Virus record (IMG/VR): IMGVR_UViG_3300008117_008517
Coordinates: 1 to 64,000 of that record
Source of the DNA: a virus
Length of the DNA: 64,000 nucleotides
Strand: one strand, 5' to 3'
How positions within the stretch are numbered: position 1 is the stretch's first letter; each line of letters starts with the position of its first letter. The notes under the pieces are model-generated. The model was not told the origin of the DNA. It did not search any database and saw only the letters and a list, made by a program, of their open reading frames with translations. Below are positions 1 to 7,156 of the stretch, in pieces. The position numbers and the translations under genes are program-made.

Positions 1-12
1 TATATAGATAAG

Positions 13-435
13 ATGAAACATCTTAAAAAGTTCAATGAATCTAAATATGATATAGAGTTGTTTGAAGAAATTCTTCAATACGTTAATGATCTATCTTTAG
101 ATTTTGTAGATTTAGGTTTAGAATGTCAAGTCAAGAAATCTTCACTTCCAGGCTCTGTTTCACCAGAATTAAATCTAAATAGAAGAGCTATTTTACCTTA
201 TACAATCTTGGTGGAAATCATTGATACTAGTTATGGATTTTCAATAAATCGAGATGAATTTAATTCTATAGTAAAAGCTATCAAAGACTACGTTGAATCT
301 CAAGGATGTAACTTTTTTGTCTCAAGATACGATGAGCATGAAAACTACTACCTAAATGATATAGGTTATACTACCTTTGATGATTATTTGAAAGAACAAG
401 GAAACTTCTATGGTTTTGAAATTAGAATATTCTAA
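13..435 (+). CDS. Small protein with capsid-targeting-like N-terminus
   Basis: Unrecognised protein of 140 residues. Residues 1-10 (MKHLKKFNES) are one copy of the short N-terminal peptide shared by many proteins in this window and similar to the T4 internal-protein capsid-targeting peptide. An acidic amphipathic helix follows (about 13-35), then a hydrophobic strand (about 60-70), a helix (about 85-97) and a strand-rich end. The same order is seen in the proteins at 683-1105 and 61589-61969, so these may be paralogues. The ATG at 13 lies 6 bases after a TATATA at 1-6. It is tail-to-tail with the next gene and their stop codons overlap by 4 bases. Function is unknown; packaging in the head is an inference. 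Confidence 0.75.
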   Translation: MKHLKKFNESKYDIELFEEILQYVNDLSLDFVDLGLECQVKKSSLPGSVSPELNLNRRAILPYTILVEIIDTSYGFSINRDEFNSIVKAIKDYVESQGCNFFVSRYDEHENYYLNDIGYTTFDDYLKEQGNFYGFEIRIF

Positions 436-686
436 TTACAAGTATCACACTCTTCAGAGTCATTTTCCTGTTCTGTATCAAAATCAAATCCTAGATTCAC
501 AAGTTCGGCCATTACTCCATCTATCATTGACAAGTCAGCTCCATTTTCTTTCATAAACATTTCGAAGTTAGAGGGTGATATCATTTCACCTGCAGCTCTT
601 TTAGCTTGAAGTTTTGGTAGTAGATCATTTGCAATATCCACTGCTAGATCAAAATCAACCATTTCATTAAATCTTTTTATTCTCAT
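432..686 (-). CDS. Small acidic protein with shared N-terminal peptide
   Basis: 84 residues if started at the ATG at 686. I prefer this start because it gives MRIKRFNEMVDFD, the recurring N-terminal peptide, and because this ATG overlaps the TGA of the upstream gene (ATGA coupling). A longer reading frame begins at 728 but lies inside that neighbour. The middle is helical and the end is acidic with a CDTC pair (C-x-x-C), which may bind a metal. I recognise no family. Its stop shares bases with the stop of the plus-strand gene ending at 435. Confidence 0.7.
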   Translation of the reverse strand: MRIKRFNEMVDFDLAVDIANDLLPKLQAKRAAGEMISPSNFEMFMKENGADLSMIDGVMAELVNLGFDFDTEQENDSEECDTCN

Positions 687-1105
687 TTTGTTATTTTTAT
701 TTTTATACCAGATGTTATAAAGTTCCACGAATCTAATTTCATGTGTATATCTCCCATTGAAGCTGAAAATCCTAATTTTCTAAATCTTACCATGTAGGGT
801 ATTAATTTGTCTTTAATTTTATTTGTAAGAAAGTGAGCGGCGTCTCTATCGACTAGACTATCAGTCTGACCTATAGTTCTAATGTCTATGTGTGCTTCAA
901 ATATCTTGCCTCTATAAGGATGTAATGTATTTAATCTAGAAGTCAAAGGTCCGGTCATCTCACTTGTAGATTTGACATCCTCTAAATTCAAATCATCAAC
1001 AATATCACGATATAAATCTTTGATATCATTTAACTCATCTTCGGCAAATGCCAAATCATTTTTTTCCTGACTTTCAAATGATTCATATTTTTTTATAAAC
1101 TTCAT
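683..1105 (-). CDS. Small protein with shared N-terminal peptide
   Basis: 140 residues from the ATG at 1105. The start is chosen because MKFIKKYESFES matches the recurring N-terminal peptide; the frame remains open upstream to 1153, but that would run into the uvsE start. After the peptide comes a charged helix (DIKDLYRDIVDDL), a strand (IFEAHIDI) and a C-terminal strand pair ending in IKIKITK. This resembles the proteins at 13-435 and 61589-61969. TATATATAC lies just upstream on the minus strand. The pair with 432-686 is probably co-transcribed. Function unknown. Confidence 0.7.
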   Translation of the reverse strand: MKFIKKYESFESQEKNDLAFAEDELNDIKDLYRDIVDDLNLEDVKSTSEMTGPLTSRLNTLHPYRGKIFEAHIDIRTIGQTDSLVDRDAAHFLTNKIKDKLIPYMVRFRKLGFSASMGDIHMKLDSWNFITSGIKIKITK

Positions 1106-1128
1106 AGTGTATATATAAAATAATTTCA

Positions 1129-1136
1129 TATATTTG
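1129..1136 (+). promoter_or_regulatory. Bacteroidetes-type -7 box TATATTTG
   Basis: TATATTTG matches the Bacteroidetes TAnnTTTG promoter element. It ends 6 bases before the uvsE ATG, so the predicted start of transcription is at or next to the start codon. I see no clear -33 element. Confidence 0.55.
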
Positions 1137-1142
1137 TAATTA

Positions 1143-2066
1143 ATGAATAACATTGGATACTGTTGTATAAATATTTCGATTAATTCTAATCTAAGTAAGA
1201 AGGATCAAATTTCTGTTAATAGAGGAATGGTTAAAAAGACATTTGAATCTAAAGGTCTGAAATATGTTTCAGAATTAACAATTAAAAATATTGATGATCT
1301 CAAAAAGATACTAGAGTGGAATCTTAAAAATAATATTTATGTTTATAGGATGTCAAGTGACATGTTTCCATGTTTAGGATTCTATAAAATCAAAGATTTA
1401 CCAAACTATAATTTAATATGTAGAAAATTAAAAGAGTGTGGTGATTTTGCTAAGAAAAACTCATTCAGACTATCTTTTCACCCTTCACACTTTTGTATAA
1501 TAGCAAGTGAGAATCAAAGAGTCATTGATAATGCTATTGATGAACTTAATAAACATGCTGAAATCATGGACATAATGGGACTTGATCAGACCACATTTTA
1601 TCCAATTAATATACACATTGGTACTACAAAACCATCACTCACTGATGCTACCCGTAAGTTTTGTGAGAGTTTTCAACTACTTTCCGAATCTTGTAAGAAA
1701 AGGTTAACTGTTGAAAATGATGATAGTCCTAATCAATACTCTGTAAAGTTTCTATATGAAAATGTTTATAAAGTAATTGGTATTCCGATTGTATTTGATC
1801 AACACCACTTTAACTACGGACCACAAGATCAAACTATGGAAGAAGCTTTAAAACTAGCACATTCAACTTGGAATACAAGATGTCTAACACATATGAGTTC
1901 TTCGAAACTAATTGAAGATGTTAAAGGTGTTGCAACTGCTCATGCTGATTATATCTACGAAGAAATAAAAACATTCGGATTGGATTTTGACATTGAAATT
2001 GAAGCAAAGGCCAAAGATCTAGCAGTATTGAAATATAGAAAAGAGTTCCAACTTGTAAAATCATAA
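1143..2066 (+). CDS. uvsE: UV damage endonuclease (UvdE/UVDE family)
   Basis: 307 residues, close to the full family length. UVDE enzymes are metal-dependent TIM-barrel endonucleases that nick DNA 5' of UV photoproducts and start alternative excision repair. Expected ligand motifs are present in order: GYCCIN (5-10), HPSH (113-116), NIHIG (H158), ENDD (E191), FDQHH (D219, H222), LTH (H250), AHADY (H267) and an acidic E-I-E-A-K segment at 285-289. The gene is divergent from the small genes to its left. Its host-like promoter box is only 6 bases from the ATG, which could mean early, leaderless expression. It would repair phage DNA, or host DNA during infection. Family assignment is secure; the role in infection is inferred. 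Confidence 0.93.
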   Translation: MNNIGYCCINISINSNLSKKDQISVNRGMVKKTFESKGLKYVSELTIKNIDDLKKILEWNLKNNIYVYRMSSDMFPCLGFYKIKDLPNYNLICRKLKECGDFAKKNSFRLSFHPSHFCIIASENQRVIDNAIDELNKHAEIMDIMGLDQTTFYPINIHIGTTKPSLTDATRKFCESFQLLSESCKKRLTVENDDSPNQYSVKFLYENVYKVIGIPIVFDQHHFNYGPQDQTMEEALKLAHSTWNTRCLTHMSSSKLIEDVKGVATAHADYIYEEIKTFGLDFDIEIEAKAKDLAVLKYRKEFQLVKS

Positions 2067-2076
2067 ATACGATACA

Positions 2077-2295
2077 ATGAGTTCAGTATTAAACAATTGC
2101 ATTAATAATGCAAAATCAGATGGCAGTGAAAGAATCTTAAATACAGATGTCTGTATTAGAGTAGTTCATAATCTTTATAATAAGAGTATCGATTTACATC
2201 TAAACTATGATACTAATCTTCAACAGATTATTACACTTAATGAAGAACAGACAATTTTTTTGATAGATGAGTTATTAAAAGAAAAAGAGAGTTAA
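2077..2295 (+). CDS. Hypothetical protein, 72 aa
   Basis: Small protein starting 10 bases after uvsE on the same strand, so probably its operon partner. It has four to five short strands and helices (VCIRVVHNLY, LQQIITL, TIFLIDELL) and no recognisable motif. Its TAA shares bases with the stop of the opposing gene, and a bidirectional terminator covers both ends. Confidence 0.6.
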   Translation: MSSVLNNCINNAKSDGSERILNTDVCIRVVHNLYNKSIDLHLNYDTNLQQIITLNEEQTIFLIDELLKEKES

Positions 2296-2309
2296 AAACT
2301 CTCTTTTTT
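2282..2309. terminator. Bidirectional intrinsic terminator
   Basis: AAAAAGAGAGT and ACTCTCTTTTTT form a hairpin with a 5-base loop (TAAAA), giving a T-run on both strands. It lies exactly at the meeting point of the convergent genes ending at 2295 and 2292. Confidence 0.8.
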
Positions 2310-2495
2310 AATTTCTTCTAGAATCCCCTTGTATTCAGATAAAATTTTATCATACAAAGGTTCGTCAAAAGTTTTCATAAGATTAATCATTTTTCCAATT
2401 CCAGAGTCCTTCGGTAATAGTTGACGACTTTGGATTTGTTTCATCTTTGAATAGATTTCACGTTCTAGTTTAATGAGGTCTTTTTCACTGGCCAT
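2292..2495 (-). CDS. Hypothetical helical protein, 67 aa
   Basis: Almost entirely helical and charged (KLEREIYSKMKQIQSRQLL, then ILSEYKGILEEIKKE), suggesting a small coiled coil. No family recognised. A TATATTTG box on the minus strand (2511-2518) lies 15 bases before the ATG, so this is probably a host-RNA-polymerase-driven single gene ending at the shared terminator. Confidence 0.6.
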   Translation of the reverse strand: MASEKDLIKLEREIYSKMKQIQSRQLLPKDSGIGKMINLMKTFDEPLYDKILSEYKGILEEIKKESF

Positions 2496-2510
2496 GTTTT
2501 GTATTTTTTA

Positions 2511-2518
2511 CAAATATA
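2511..2518 (-). promoter_or_regulatory. Bacteroidetes-type -7 box TATATTTG
   Basis: On the minus strand this reads TATATTTG, 15 bases upstream of the ATG at 2495, leaving a short leader. Confidence 0.5.
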
Positions 2519-2548
2519 GTGAAAATAAACTTTGTTTCGAATTTTTGA

Positions 2549-2556
2549 TATAAATA
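2549..2556 (+). promoter_or_regulatory. TATAAATA element
   Basis: Exact match to the T4 late-promoter core TATAAATA, 19 bases before the ATG of the DoxX-like gene. Most genes here carry a TAATATATAA variant instead, so its use is uncertain. Confidence 0.35.
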
Positions 2557-2575
2557 ACTAAAAATAAATTATATT

Positions 2576-2929
2576 ATGATCAAAAATCTTTTTACTTTAA
2601 AAAACTTAGGTTGGCTTTTAACTGCAGTTGTTGTTTATATGCTTGGAATGGCCGGTGTATCTAAAGTTACTGGCTCAGAAGAAATGATACAGGTGTTTAC
2701 ACTTTTCAATCTTCAAGATTATATGATGTGGGTAGGTGTTGCTGAAATCGTATCAGTGCTCTTACTTATCTATCCAAAAACATCTATGTTCGGCGCACTC
2801 GCAATTACTTCAATTATGTCTGCTGCGATTGGTCAACACCTTTCTTGTCTTGCTGGAGCAGGAGTTATAGCACCTACTGTGATTTCGGTCCTTGCTTGGT
2901 CAGCACATTGTTTGAGAAGATATTGTTAA
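2576..2929 (+). CDS. DoxX-like four-helix membrane protein
   Basis: 117 residues with four hydrophobic segments (about 12-31, 46-65, 69-86, 92-110). The arrangement, with a Gly-rich first helix (LGMAGVSKVTG) and a small third helix, is typical of DoxX/DoxX-like proteins, membrane proteins linked to quinone redox or sulfur metabolism. The fit is by layout, not by a catalytic motif, so another four-helix family is possible. The next gene, for a lipoprotein, starts 17 bases later on the same strand. Confidence 0.6.
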   Translation: MIKNLFTLKNLGWLLTAVVVYMLGMAGVSKVTGSEEMIQVFTLFNLQDYMMWVGVAEIVSVLLLIYPKTSMFGALAITSIMSAAIGQHLSCLAGAGVIAPTVISVLAWSAHCLRRYC

Positions 2930-2946
2930 TTAAAAAAGTTAAAAAC

Positions 2947-3519
2947 ATGAAATTAAAATTCTTAATTTTTATTGCTATCGTTTTAACGACTGTTTCTTGT
3001 AGTAAGAAAAAGAAGACTACCGAAACACAACCTAAACCGGTTGGTGAAGTTGTTATTAATGAGTATTGCTCAGGAGATCAATACTACAGTACAAAAGATG
3101 CATTTCGCTCAACTGCAACTGGTGAGAGCCTAGATAGAGAAACTGCTAAGAAGAAAGCTCGTTCAAATGCTTCATCGGAACTTGCAAAAACAATAAGTGC
3201 TACTCTTAAAATTGTCGGAGATAATTATGTCAATTCTACTGAATTCAACAACAAAGAAGAAGTGACAGAAACATTTCAAGAAATGGCTAGAACAGTTGTT
3301 GATCAAGAGATCAGAGGATGTGTTGAGATTTGTGAGAAACTTACACAGCGTCCTGATGGTGTTTATGTGAGTTATGTTGCACTTGAACTTTCTGGTTCTA
3401 AAATTGCAGACTCCTATAGTAATTCACTTTCTCAAAATGAGAAGTTAAAGGCAGATTACAATTATGAAAAGTTCAAACAAACATTTGAACAGGAAATGGA
3501 AAAGACAACTAAACGTTAA
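2947..3519 (+). CDS. Lipoprotein, LPP20-like
   Basis: 190 residues from the ATG at 2947. This start gives a clean lipoprotein signal peptide (MKLKFLIFIAIVLTTVSC; lipid attachment predicted on Cys18) and avoids overlap with the preceding gene; the frame is open further upstream. The mature part is Lys-rich at first, then has a repeated-strand/helix domain with an alanine-rich segment (SNASSELAKTISATLKI) like LPP20-type lipoproteins that sit on the outer membrane. A strong terminator follows. A phage lipoprotein would be made in the host envelope, perhaps to alter the surface or block superinfection; that is inference. Confidence 0.7.
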   Translation: MKLKFLIFIAIVLTTVSCSKKKKTTETQPKPVGEVVINEYCSGDQYYSTKDAFRSTATGESLDRETAKKKARSNASSELAKTISATLKIVGDNYVNSTEFNNKEEVTETFQEMARTVVDQEIRGCVEICEKLTQRPDGVYVSYVALELSGSKIADSYSNSLSQNEKLKADYNYEKFKQTFEQEMEKTTKR

Positions 3520-3523
3520 TTTT

Positions 3524-3551
3524 AAAAACCTCTCAATTGAGAGGTTTTTTT
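3524..3551 (+). terminator. Intrinsic terminator
   Basis: AAAAACCTCTC-AATT-GAGAGGTTTTTTT, an 11-bp stem with a 4-base loop and T-run, directly after the lipoprotein stop codon. Confidence 0.88.
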
Positions 3552-3560
3552 ATTTATTTT

Positions 3561-3570
3561 TTAATATATA
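3561..3570 (+). promoter_or_regulatory. Phage promoter-like TTAATATATA
   Basis: TTAATATATA, 5 bases before the ATG at 3576. One copy of the recurrent AT-rich start-proximal signal of this genome. Confidence 0.5.
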
Positions 3571-3575
3571 GATTT

Positions 3576-4115
3576 ATGGGTAAAATAAAGAAATTCTTAG
3601 ATTATATAACTGGATATACTAGTTATCAAAGTAAACTTAATAGAATGGTAAACAGAACTCGCGAGTACCAAGCTGGTCCTCAAGTAACTGGTAATGGTCA
3701 AATGACCGCTGATGAGATTTTGGAAACTTTTTCAATGATTAAGGACTATCTTACTCTCCTAAGTGATACAGCTGGTGTTCAAGTAATCTGGCCAAGATAT
3801 AAAAAAAATCCGACAGCTCTTTTGCAAGGCTTAGGGTTGTTTCAATTCGAAACCAATTACTTATCACATACAATCACTAGTTTAAACAATTTTATCATTC
3901 ATGCTCAACTCAAAATATCAAAAGATGTTGATATGAAACAATTTCAGTTAGATTTTGAATCTTGTAAATCACAATTAAAGGCTGAGGATTTTATTCTCGA
4001 ATGGCACAAACCAGAAAATCCGTATCACGTTCAGGAATTAATTGTTAGACATATTTCATGTCCAACATTTGATCAACTGTCAAAGACGGCTAAATTTACT
4101 CGTCGTTTTGCCTAA
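3576..4115 (+). CDS. Hypothetical protein, 179 aa
   Basis: The start is the ATG at 3576, just after TTAATATATA; the frame is open back to 3537, but that would include the terminator hairpin. The basic N-terminus (MGKIKKFLDYITGYTSYQ) is followed by a mostly helical protein of mixed charge. I recognise no domain. It is transcribed alone between the lipoprotein terminator and the opposing gene at 4156. Confidence 0.65.
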   Translation: MGKIKKFLDYITGYTSYQSKLNRMVNRTREYQAGPQVTGNGQMTADEILETFSMIKDYLTLLSDTAGVQVIWPRYKKNPTALLQGLGLFQFETNYLSHTITSLNNFIIHAQLKISKDVDMKQFQLDFESCKSQLKAEDFILEWHKPENPYHVQELIVRHISCPTFDQLSKTAKFTRRFA

Positions 4116-4155
4116 TTATTTAACTTAAATCTACGATTATCGATAGTAAATTATT

Positions 4156-4509
4156 TTACTTAATTCTTTTCTTAATCTCAGACTTTATTTCAGAACATTT
4201 TTCATATTCTTCTAAAGACTCGTATTCTTTAATCATGTCTTTCAACTGATCTGAGTCGCTAAGTTTTAGTCTTAATTTGAATCTTACTTGATTTAAATCA
4301 TTTAAGTCATCACAATAAGAATCTATTATTTTTCCTATAACAAACTTATCGAACTTAGACGTTTCTATAAACTCAGTCCAAGTTTCAATCTCATTATCTT
4401 TTAAAAATGTTACGATTACATTTACGCAATCATCAACTCTATTTTGAGTATTTTCATTTTTTTGAAAGCTAAATAGTTCGTTAAAGTTTGCGAATTTTTT
4501 TAAAGACAT
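4156..4509 (-). CDS. Small protein with UVR-like C-terminal motif
   Basis: 117 residues. The start MSLKKFANFNELFSF is a relaxed form of the recurring N-terminal peptide. The C-terminus (about 86-116, DQLKDMIKEYESLEEYEKCSEIKSEIKKRI) has the spacing of a UVR motif, the helical hairpin found at the UvrB C-terminus and in UvrC and McsA. TTAATATATATTA lies just upstream of the ATG on the minus strand. The UVR resemblance is suggestive only, as any charged helical hairpin can look similar. Confidence 0.6.
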   Translation of the reverse strand: MSLKKFANFNELFSFQKNENTQNRVDDCVNVIVTFLKDNEIETWTEFIETSKFDKFVIGKIIDSYCDDLNDLNQVRFKLRLKLSDSDQLKDMIKEYESLEEYEKCSEIKSEIKKRIK

Positions 4510-4532
4510 GTAATATATATTAATTTTTTTCC

Positions 4533-4540
4533 TATATTTG
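4533..4540 (+). promoter_or_regulatory. Bacteroidetes-type -7 box for structured RNA
   Basis: TATATTTG, matching TAnnTTTG. Predicted transcription start about 4545, immediately before the first conserved-looking stem of the RNA element. Confidence 0.55.
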
Positions 4541-4845
4541 TAGTGTCAAATGGGAGCTGCCAAAAGCCGACTAGCCAAATGACCTTGAAATCTTTTTTAA
4601 AATCTCAGATAAAACACTGTCCCTAACAGTCTGATTATAAACTGGGATTACCTTTTAGGGAAGGTTGGGCCAATTCAAAATATCTGTGGCACCGCAGAAA
4701 CTACAAAGTGACTGACACATAAACTGGTAGTTATAAACAAAGATGTGTTAAAAAGAGAGGTAAAGTAGTGTGAAACTTTTAATCTCAAAATCCGACGAAA
4801 GACTTACTCACAATAAGTTTCATCGTCGGATTATTTTTTTCACTG
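4541..4845 (+). ncRNA. Candidate structured non-coding RNA, about 300 nt
   Basis: The 405-base gap between genes holds no credible reading frame but dense RNA structure. Hairpin A: TCAG 4605-4608 with CTGA 4631-4634 and ACTGT 4616-4620 with ACAGT 4626-4630, loop CCCTA. Hairpin B: ACCTT 4650-4654 with AAGGT 4661-4665, loop TTAGGG. The two loops are complementary (CCCTA with TAGGG), a possible kissing interaction. Hairpin C: TCTGTG 4683-4688 with CGCAGA 4693-4698. Pseudoknot: AACTAC 4699-4704 with GTAGTT 4727-4732, interlaced with TGACACAT 4713-4720 and ATGTGTTA 4743-4750. It ends in a strong terminator and has a host-like promoter box at its start. I see no tmRNA, RNase P or 6S signature. Role unknown. 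Confidence 0.7.
4789..4842 (+). terminator. Strong intrinsic terminator of the structured RNA
   Basis: AATCCGACGA 4789-4798 pairs with TCGTCGGATT 4823-4832; inside it AGACTTA pairs with TAAGTTT. The stem is followed by ATTATTTTTTTC. It is one of the most stable hairpins in the window. Confidence 0.88.
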
Positions 4846-4898
4846 ATGTCAAAAATTATTAAAATTTACCAAAGTCAATAGGAATAAGGTTTTCCGAG

Positions 4899-4914
4899 TG
4901 TTATATATAACACT
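4899..4914. promoter_or_regulatory. Perfect palindrome GTGTTATATATAACAC before ATG
   Basis: A 16-base perfect inverted repeat directly abuts the ATG at 4915 and contains the TATATAA promoter-like core. It could be a dimeric repressor operator overlapping a promoter, or simply an extended promoter core. Confidence 0.45.
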
Positions 4915-5388
4915 ATGAAAAATTTAATCACATCAATCCTAATACTGGTAAGTGTTTTGGGATTTTCTCAAGAGAAATACGATTTATTTCTTGATAAAGA
5001 TAGAGCAGCTACATTTAATCAACCAAATTCATTAGAAAGAGCTTGTCAAATTTATAACTATGAACAAGTTGACTCAGTTTCTTTTTTGATCTATAACGAT
5101 TATTTAAGATTTGAATTCAAAATAGACTCGATCTCACTCACTGAAACTGAAAATATTAAGGGCAATTGTAAGGTCTCATTCTGTGGTTCTGATGATGGTA
5201 CATATAAAACCACACTTAATAAAATGGACCGCTATTGGTATATTATAAAATTTATTCAATCAGAAGAGATTTACCATTACTATTACTTTTATAGAAGATG
5301 GGATTTTTTAGAACCTTATTGGCCTGAGCATGAGAGAGTGATTATTGACGCCTCAGTTGTACCAACCACTGTAAGCGATTCTAACTGA
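4915..5388 (+). CDS. Secreted protein, unknown function
   Basis: 157 residues. Residues 1-19 (MKNLITSILILVSVLGFSQ) form a Bacteroidetes-style signal peptide ending in SQ. The mature part is rich in aromatic residues and predicted strands (YYYFYRRWDFLEPYW near the end), so a small beta protein in the periplasm or outside is likely. I recognise no family. Size and signal resemble the secreted protein at 23228-23611. It overlaps the oppositely oriented oxygenase gene by 36 bases. Confidence 0.65.
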   Translation: MKNLITSILILVSVLGFSQEKYDLFLDKDRAATFNQPNSLERACQIYNYEQVDSVSFLIYNDYLRFEFKIDSISLTETENIKGNCKVSFCGSDDGTYKTTLNKMDRYWYIIKFIQSEEIYHYYYFYRRWDFLEPYWPEHERVIIDASVVPTTVSDSN

Positions 5389-6066
5389 TGTAACTCCTCT
5401 ATTTACATGTGATACATAGTGGAACTTTCCTTTTCCATCTGGAATGTGGAAAAGAGTAAGTGTGTTAAATGTTGGACTTTCACTATATTCAATTTCAGTA
5501 ACTTGATCATTAGTGAAGTGTAAAACACCACCCCAATGAGGCATCCATCTTTTGGTCAATTGTAAAACAAAACCCATCTTACCTAAAGATTCATCGTGAT
5601 GAGGAGATAGAAAACAACCTTCTGAATATTTTGATGCAAAAAGAGTGTTATAATTTGATATCTCCTGTCCTGATACTCTACTTAGAAAGTTTAGTACTTC
5701 CTCAGATCTTAACCAAGTTCTAAAGTCACACTCTTTACACCAACATCCTTGTACGTGGTCTCCTGCTGTTCTATAAAAATGATATGAAAAACCTCCAGTA
5801 TTAAAAATACTATCAGAGTGGTTTCTTTCCATTAATATTCTTTCTTGATTTTCTGGAAAATCTCTGATAAAATCTACGGATCCGTTTGTTCCTGGTGAAC
5901 TTACCGAGTACCACCAATTTTGTGCCATCTCGTCTGTAAAAAAGCTAGACAACTGATTTGCATAGTCATAATTTAGAAAGTTTCTAATTACAACAGATCC
6001 TTGATTTACGAATTGATCATGCAATTCTTCAGGGTTTATATCGGGATTGATACTAGGACTAAACAT
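5353..6066 (-). CDS. 2-oxoglutarate/Fe(II)-dependent oxygenase, prolyl-hydroxylase-like
   Basis: 237 residues with the double-stranded beta-helix motif set: H156-x-D158 (in SPHHDES), distal H216 (KFHYVSHV) and R229 (VRIAYSGW), which would bind iron and the 2-oxoglutarate carboxylate. The spacing and the final xFHxVxxV...R...SGW pattern fit prolyl 4-hydroxylase-like members. The substrate cannot be read from sequence. Because the phage encodes two very large collagen-like fibres, hydroxylation of fibre Pro or Lys is an attractive guess; DNA or tRNA modification is possible in other members of the superfamily. CTATAAATTAT lies just before the ATG. Confidence 0.82.
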   Translation of the reverse strand: MFSPSINPDINPEELHDQFVNQGSVVIRNFLNYDYANQLSSFFTDEMAQNWWYSVSSPGTNGSVDFIRDFPENQERILMERNHSDSIFNTGGFSYHFYRTAGDHVQGCWCKECDFRTWLRSEEVLNFLSRVSGQEISNYNTLFASKYSEGCFLSPHHDESLGKMGFVLQLTKRWMPHWGGVLHFTNDQVTEIEYSESPTFNTLTLFHIPDGKGKFHYVSHVNRGVTSVRIAYSGWYN

Positions 6067-6096
6067 ATAATTTATAGTTTCTTTTTAATTTGAAGT

Positions 6097-6468
6097 TCAA
6101 AATAATATTTGTGGATATTTATCAAGTAATTTATAACCCAATTTTATTTTACTATTTAATAGTGGTGTTGAATACTCTACTATTTCAAATACTATTTTAA
6201 TCTCATCATTTTTACTTATCTCTTTTCTAACAATTTTCATGTGAATTAAATCAACAGACTCAATTTCCTTTTTGAGATTAGTTTCTAAGAATTTGGTTTT
6301 TGTTGTAAATTCTTGAAGTTCTTTAACGAGTTTTTCGGTCCATAGTAAATAAGGACTTAATATATGATTTGAATAACTATCATCTACTGATTTTAAATAT
6401 TGAAGAAGTAGATAATTCTTGTGTTCGAAATCTAACGGTGTTTGACAGTACCAATCTAAATTCAACAT
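6097..6468 (-). CDS. Hypothetical protein, 123 aa
   Basis: A central charged helix (LLWTEKLVKELQEFTTKTKF) is followed by a strand-rich end (IKIVFEIVEYSTPLLNSKIKLGYKL). No recognised motif. It lies 20 bases downstream of the 6488-7153 gene on the same strand and 30 bases before the oxygenase gene, so it is probably part of one minus-strand operon. Confidence 0.6.
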   Translation of the reverse strand: MLNLDWYCQTPLDFEHKNYLLLQYLKSVDDSYSNHILSPYLLWTEKLVKELQEFTTKTKFLETNLKKEIESVDLIHMKIVRKEISKNDEIKIVFEIVEYSTPLLNSKIKLGYKLLDKYPQILF

Positions 6469-6487
6469 ACTGTGAAAATAATTTTTA

Positions 6488-7153
6488 TTACCACAAATTC
6501 ATCTTTTGATATACATCTTTCCACTCATTCTCAATCTGTGGTCTATCTTGCTCATTTTGTAGATGATTGATTATACCAACAAGATTACTGTTAAAATCAA
6601 AAAACTTAATATTGTCTCCCATATCATCAACTTTGTAAATCTCACAATTAAGGCGATTTGACATATTCACCAAAAGTCCATCTATATTGATTTTATCATC
6701 CACTCTTTTCATAATTGCCTTTGGTTCCATTTTTCTGAACTCAATAAATACACTATCATCTGAGTCGTAGTAAAAATATTTTTGAATTGCCTTTTCAACT
6801 AATTCACTAGACCACTCTTTGTGAGTAGTATTATTTACTATCTCATAGTATTTATTCTCTGATGTTATGTTAACAAAAAGTTTTGCTCCTAACTTATTAC
6901 AGAAATTCAAGAGCATATTTTTCTGAAAGTGATCTCTATCGGTTAAGATGTTACCCATTTTCGACTCGGGCTTGAATTTCTTTTCAATAATTACTTTAAC
7001 GGAATCATTATCATATATTATGACATCTAAATCTACTAAGTAGTGCCAATTTTCTAAAAAACCACCAACTTTTTTACTTCTGTGACCATTTGAGAAAGGT
7101 GTCCCACCACCATATAGTCTCGACTGTGCTTCTAGAATTGAAAATCTCTTCAT
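6488..7153 (-). CDS. Hypothetical protein, possible PD-(D/E)XK-like fold
   Basis: 221 residues, start MKRFSILEAQSRLYGGG. The segment about 38-60 (LVDLDVIIYDNDSVKVIIEKK) has the D...(strand)...E-x-K layout of PD-(D/E)XK nucleases, preceded by a basic stretch (GHRSKKVGG). The surroundings give no support for or against nuclease function, and the pattern is short, so this is only a pointer. CTATATATTATT is upstream of the ATG, inside the end of the preceding gene. Confidence 0.6.
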   Translation of the reverse strand: MKRFSILEAQSRLYGGGTPFSNGHRSKKVGGFLENWHYLVDLDVIIYDNDSVKVIIEKKFKPESKMGNILTDRDHFQKNMLLNFCNKLGAKLFVNITSENKYYEIVNNTTHKEWSSELVEKAIQKYFYYDSDDSVFIEFRKMEPKAIMKRVDDKINIDGLLVNMSNRLNCEIYKVDDMGDNIKFFDFNSNLVGIINHLQNEQDRPQIENEWKDVYQKMNLW

Positions 7154-7156
7154 ATC

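Noticed and set aside
4541-4845. tmRNA, RNase P RNA, group I intron or 6S RNA at the structured RNA locus
   Set aside because: No alanine-tRNA-like ends or tag frame, no conserved P4 core of RNase P, no interrupted gene, and no long 6S-type bubble hairpin.
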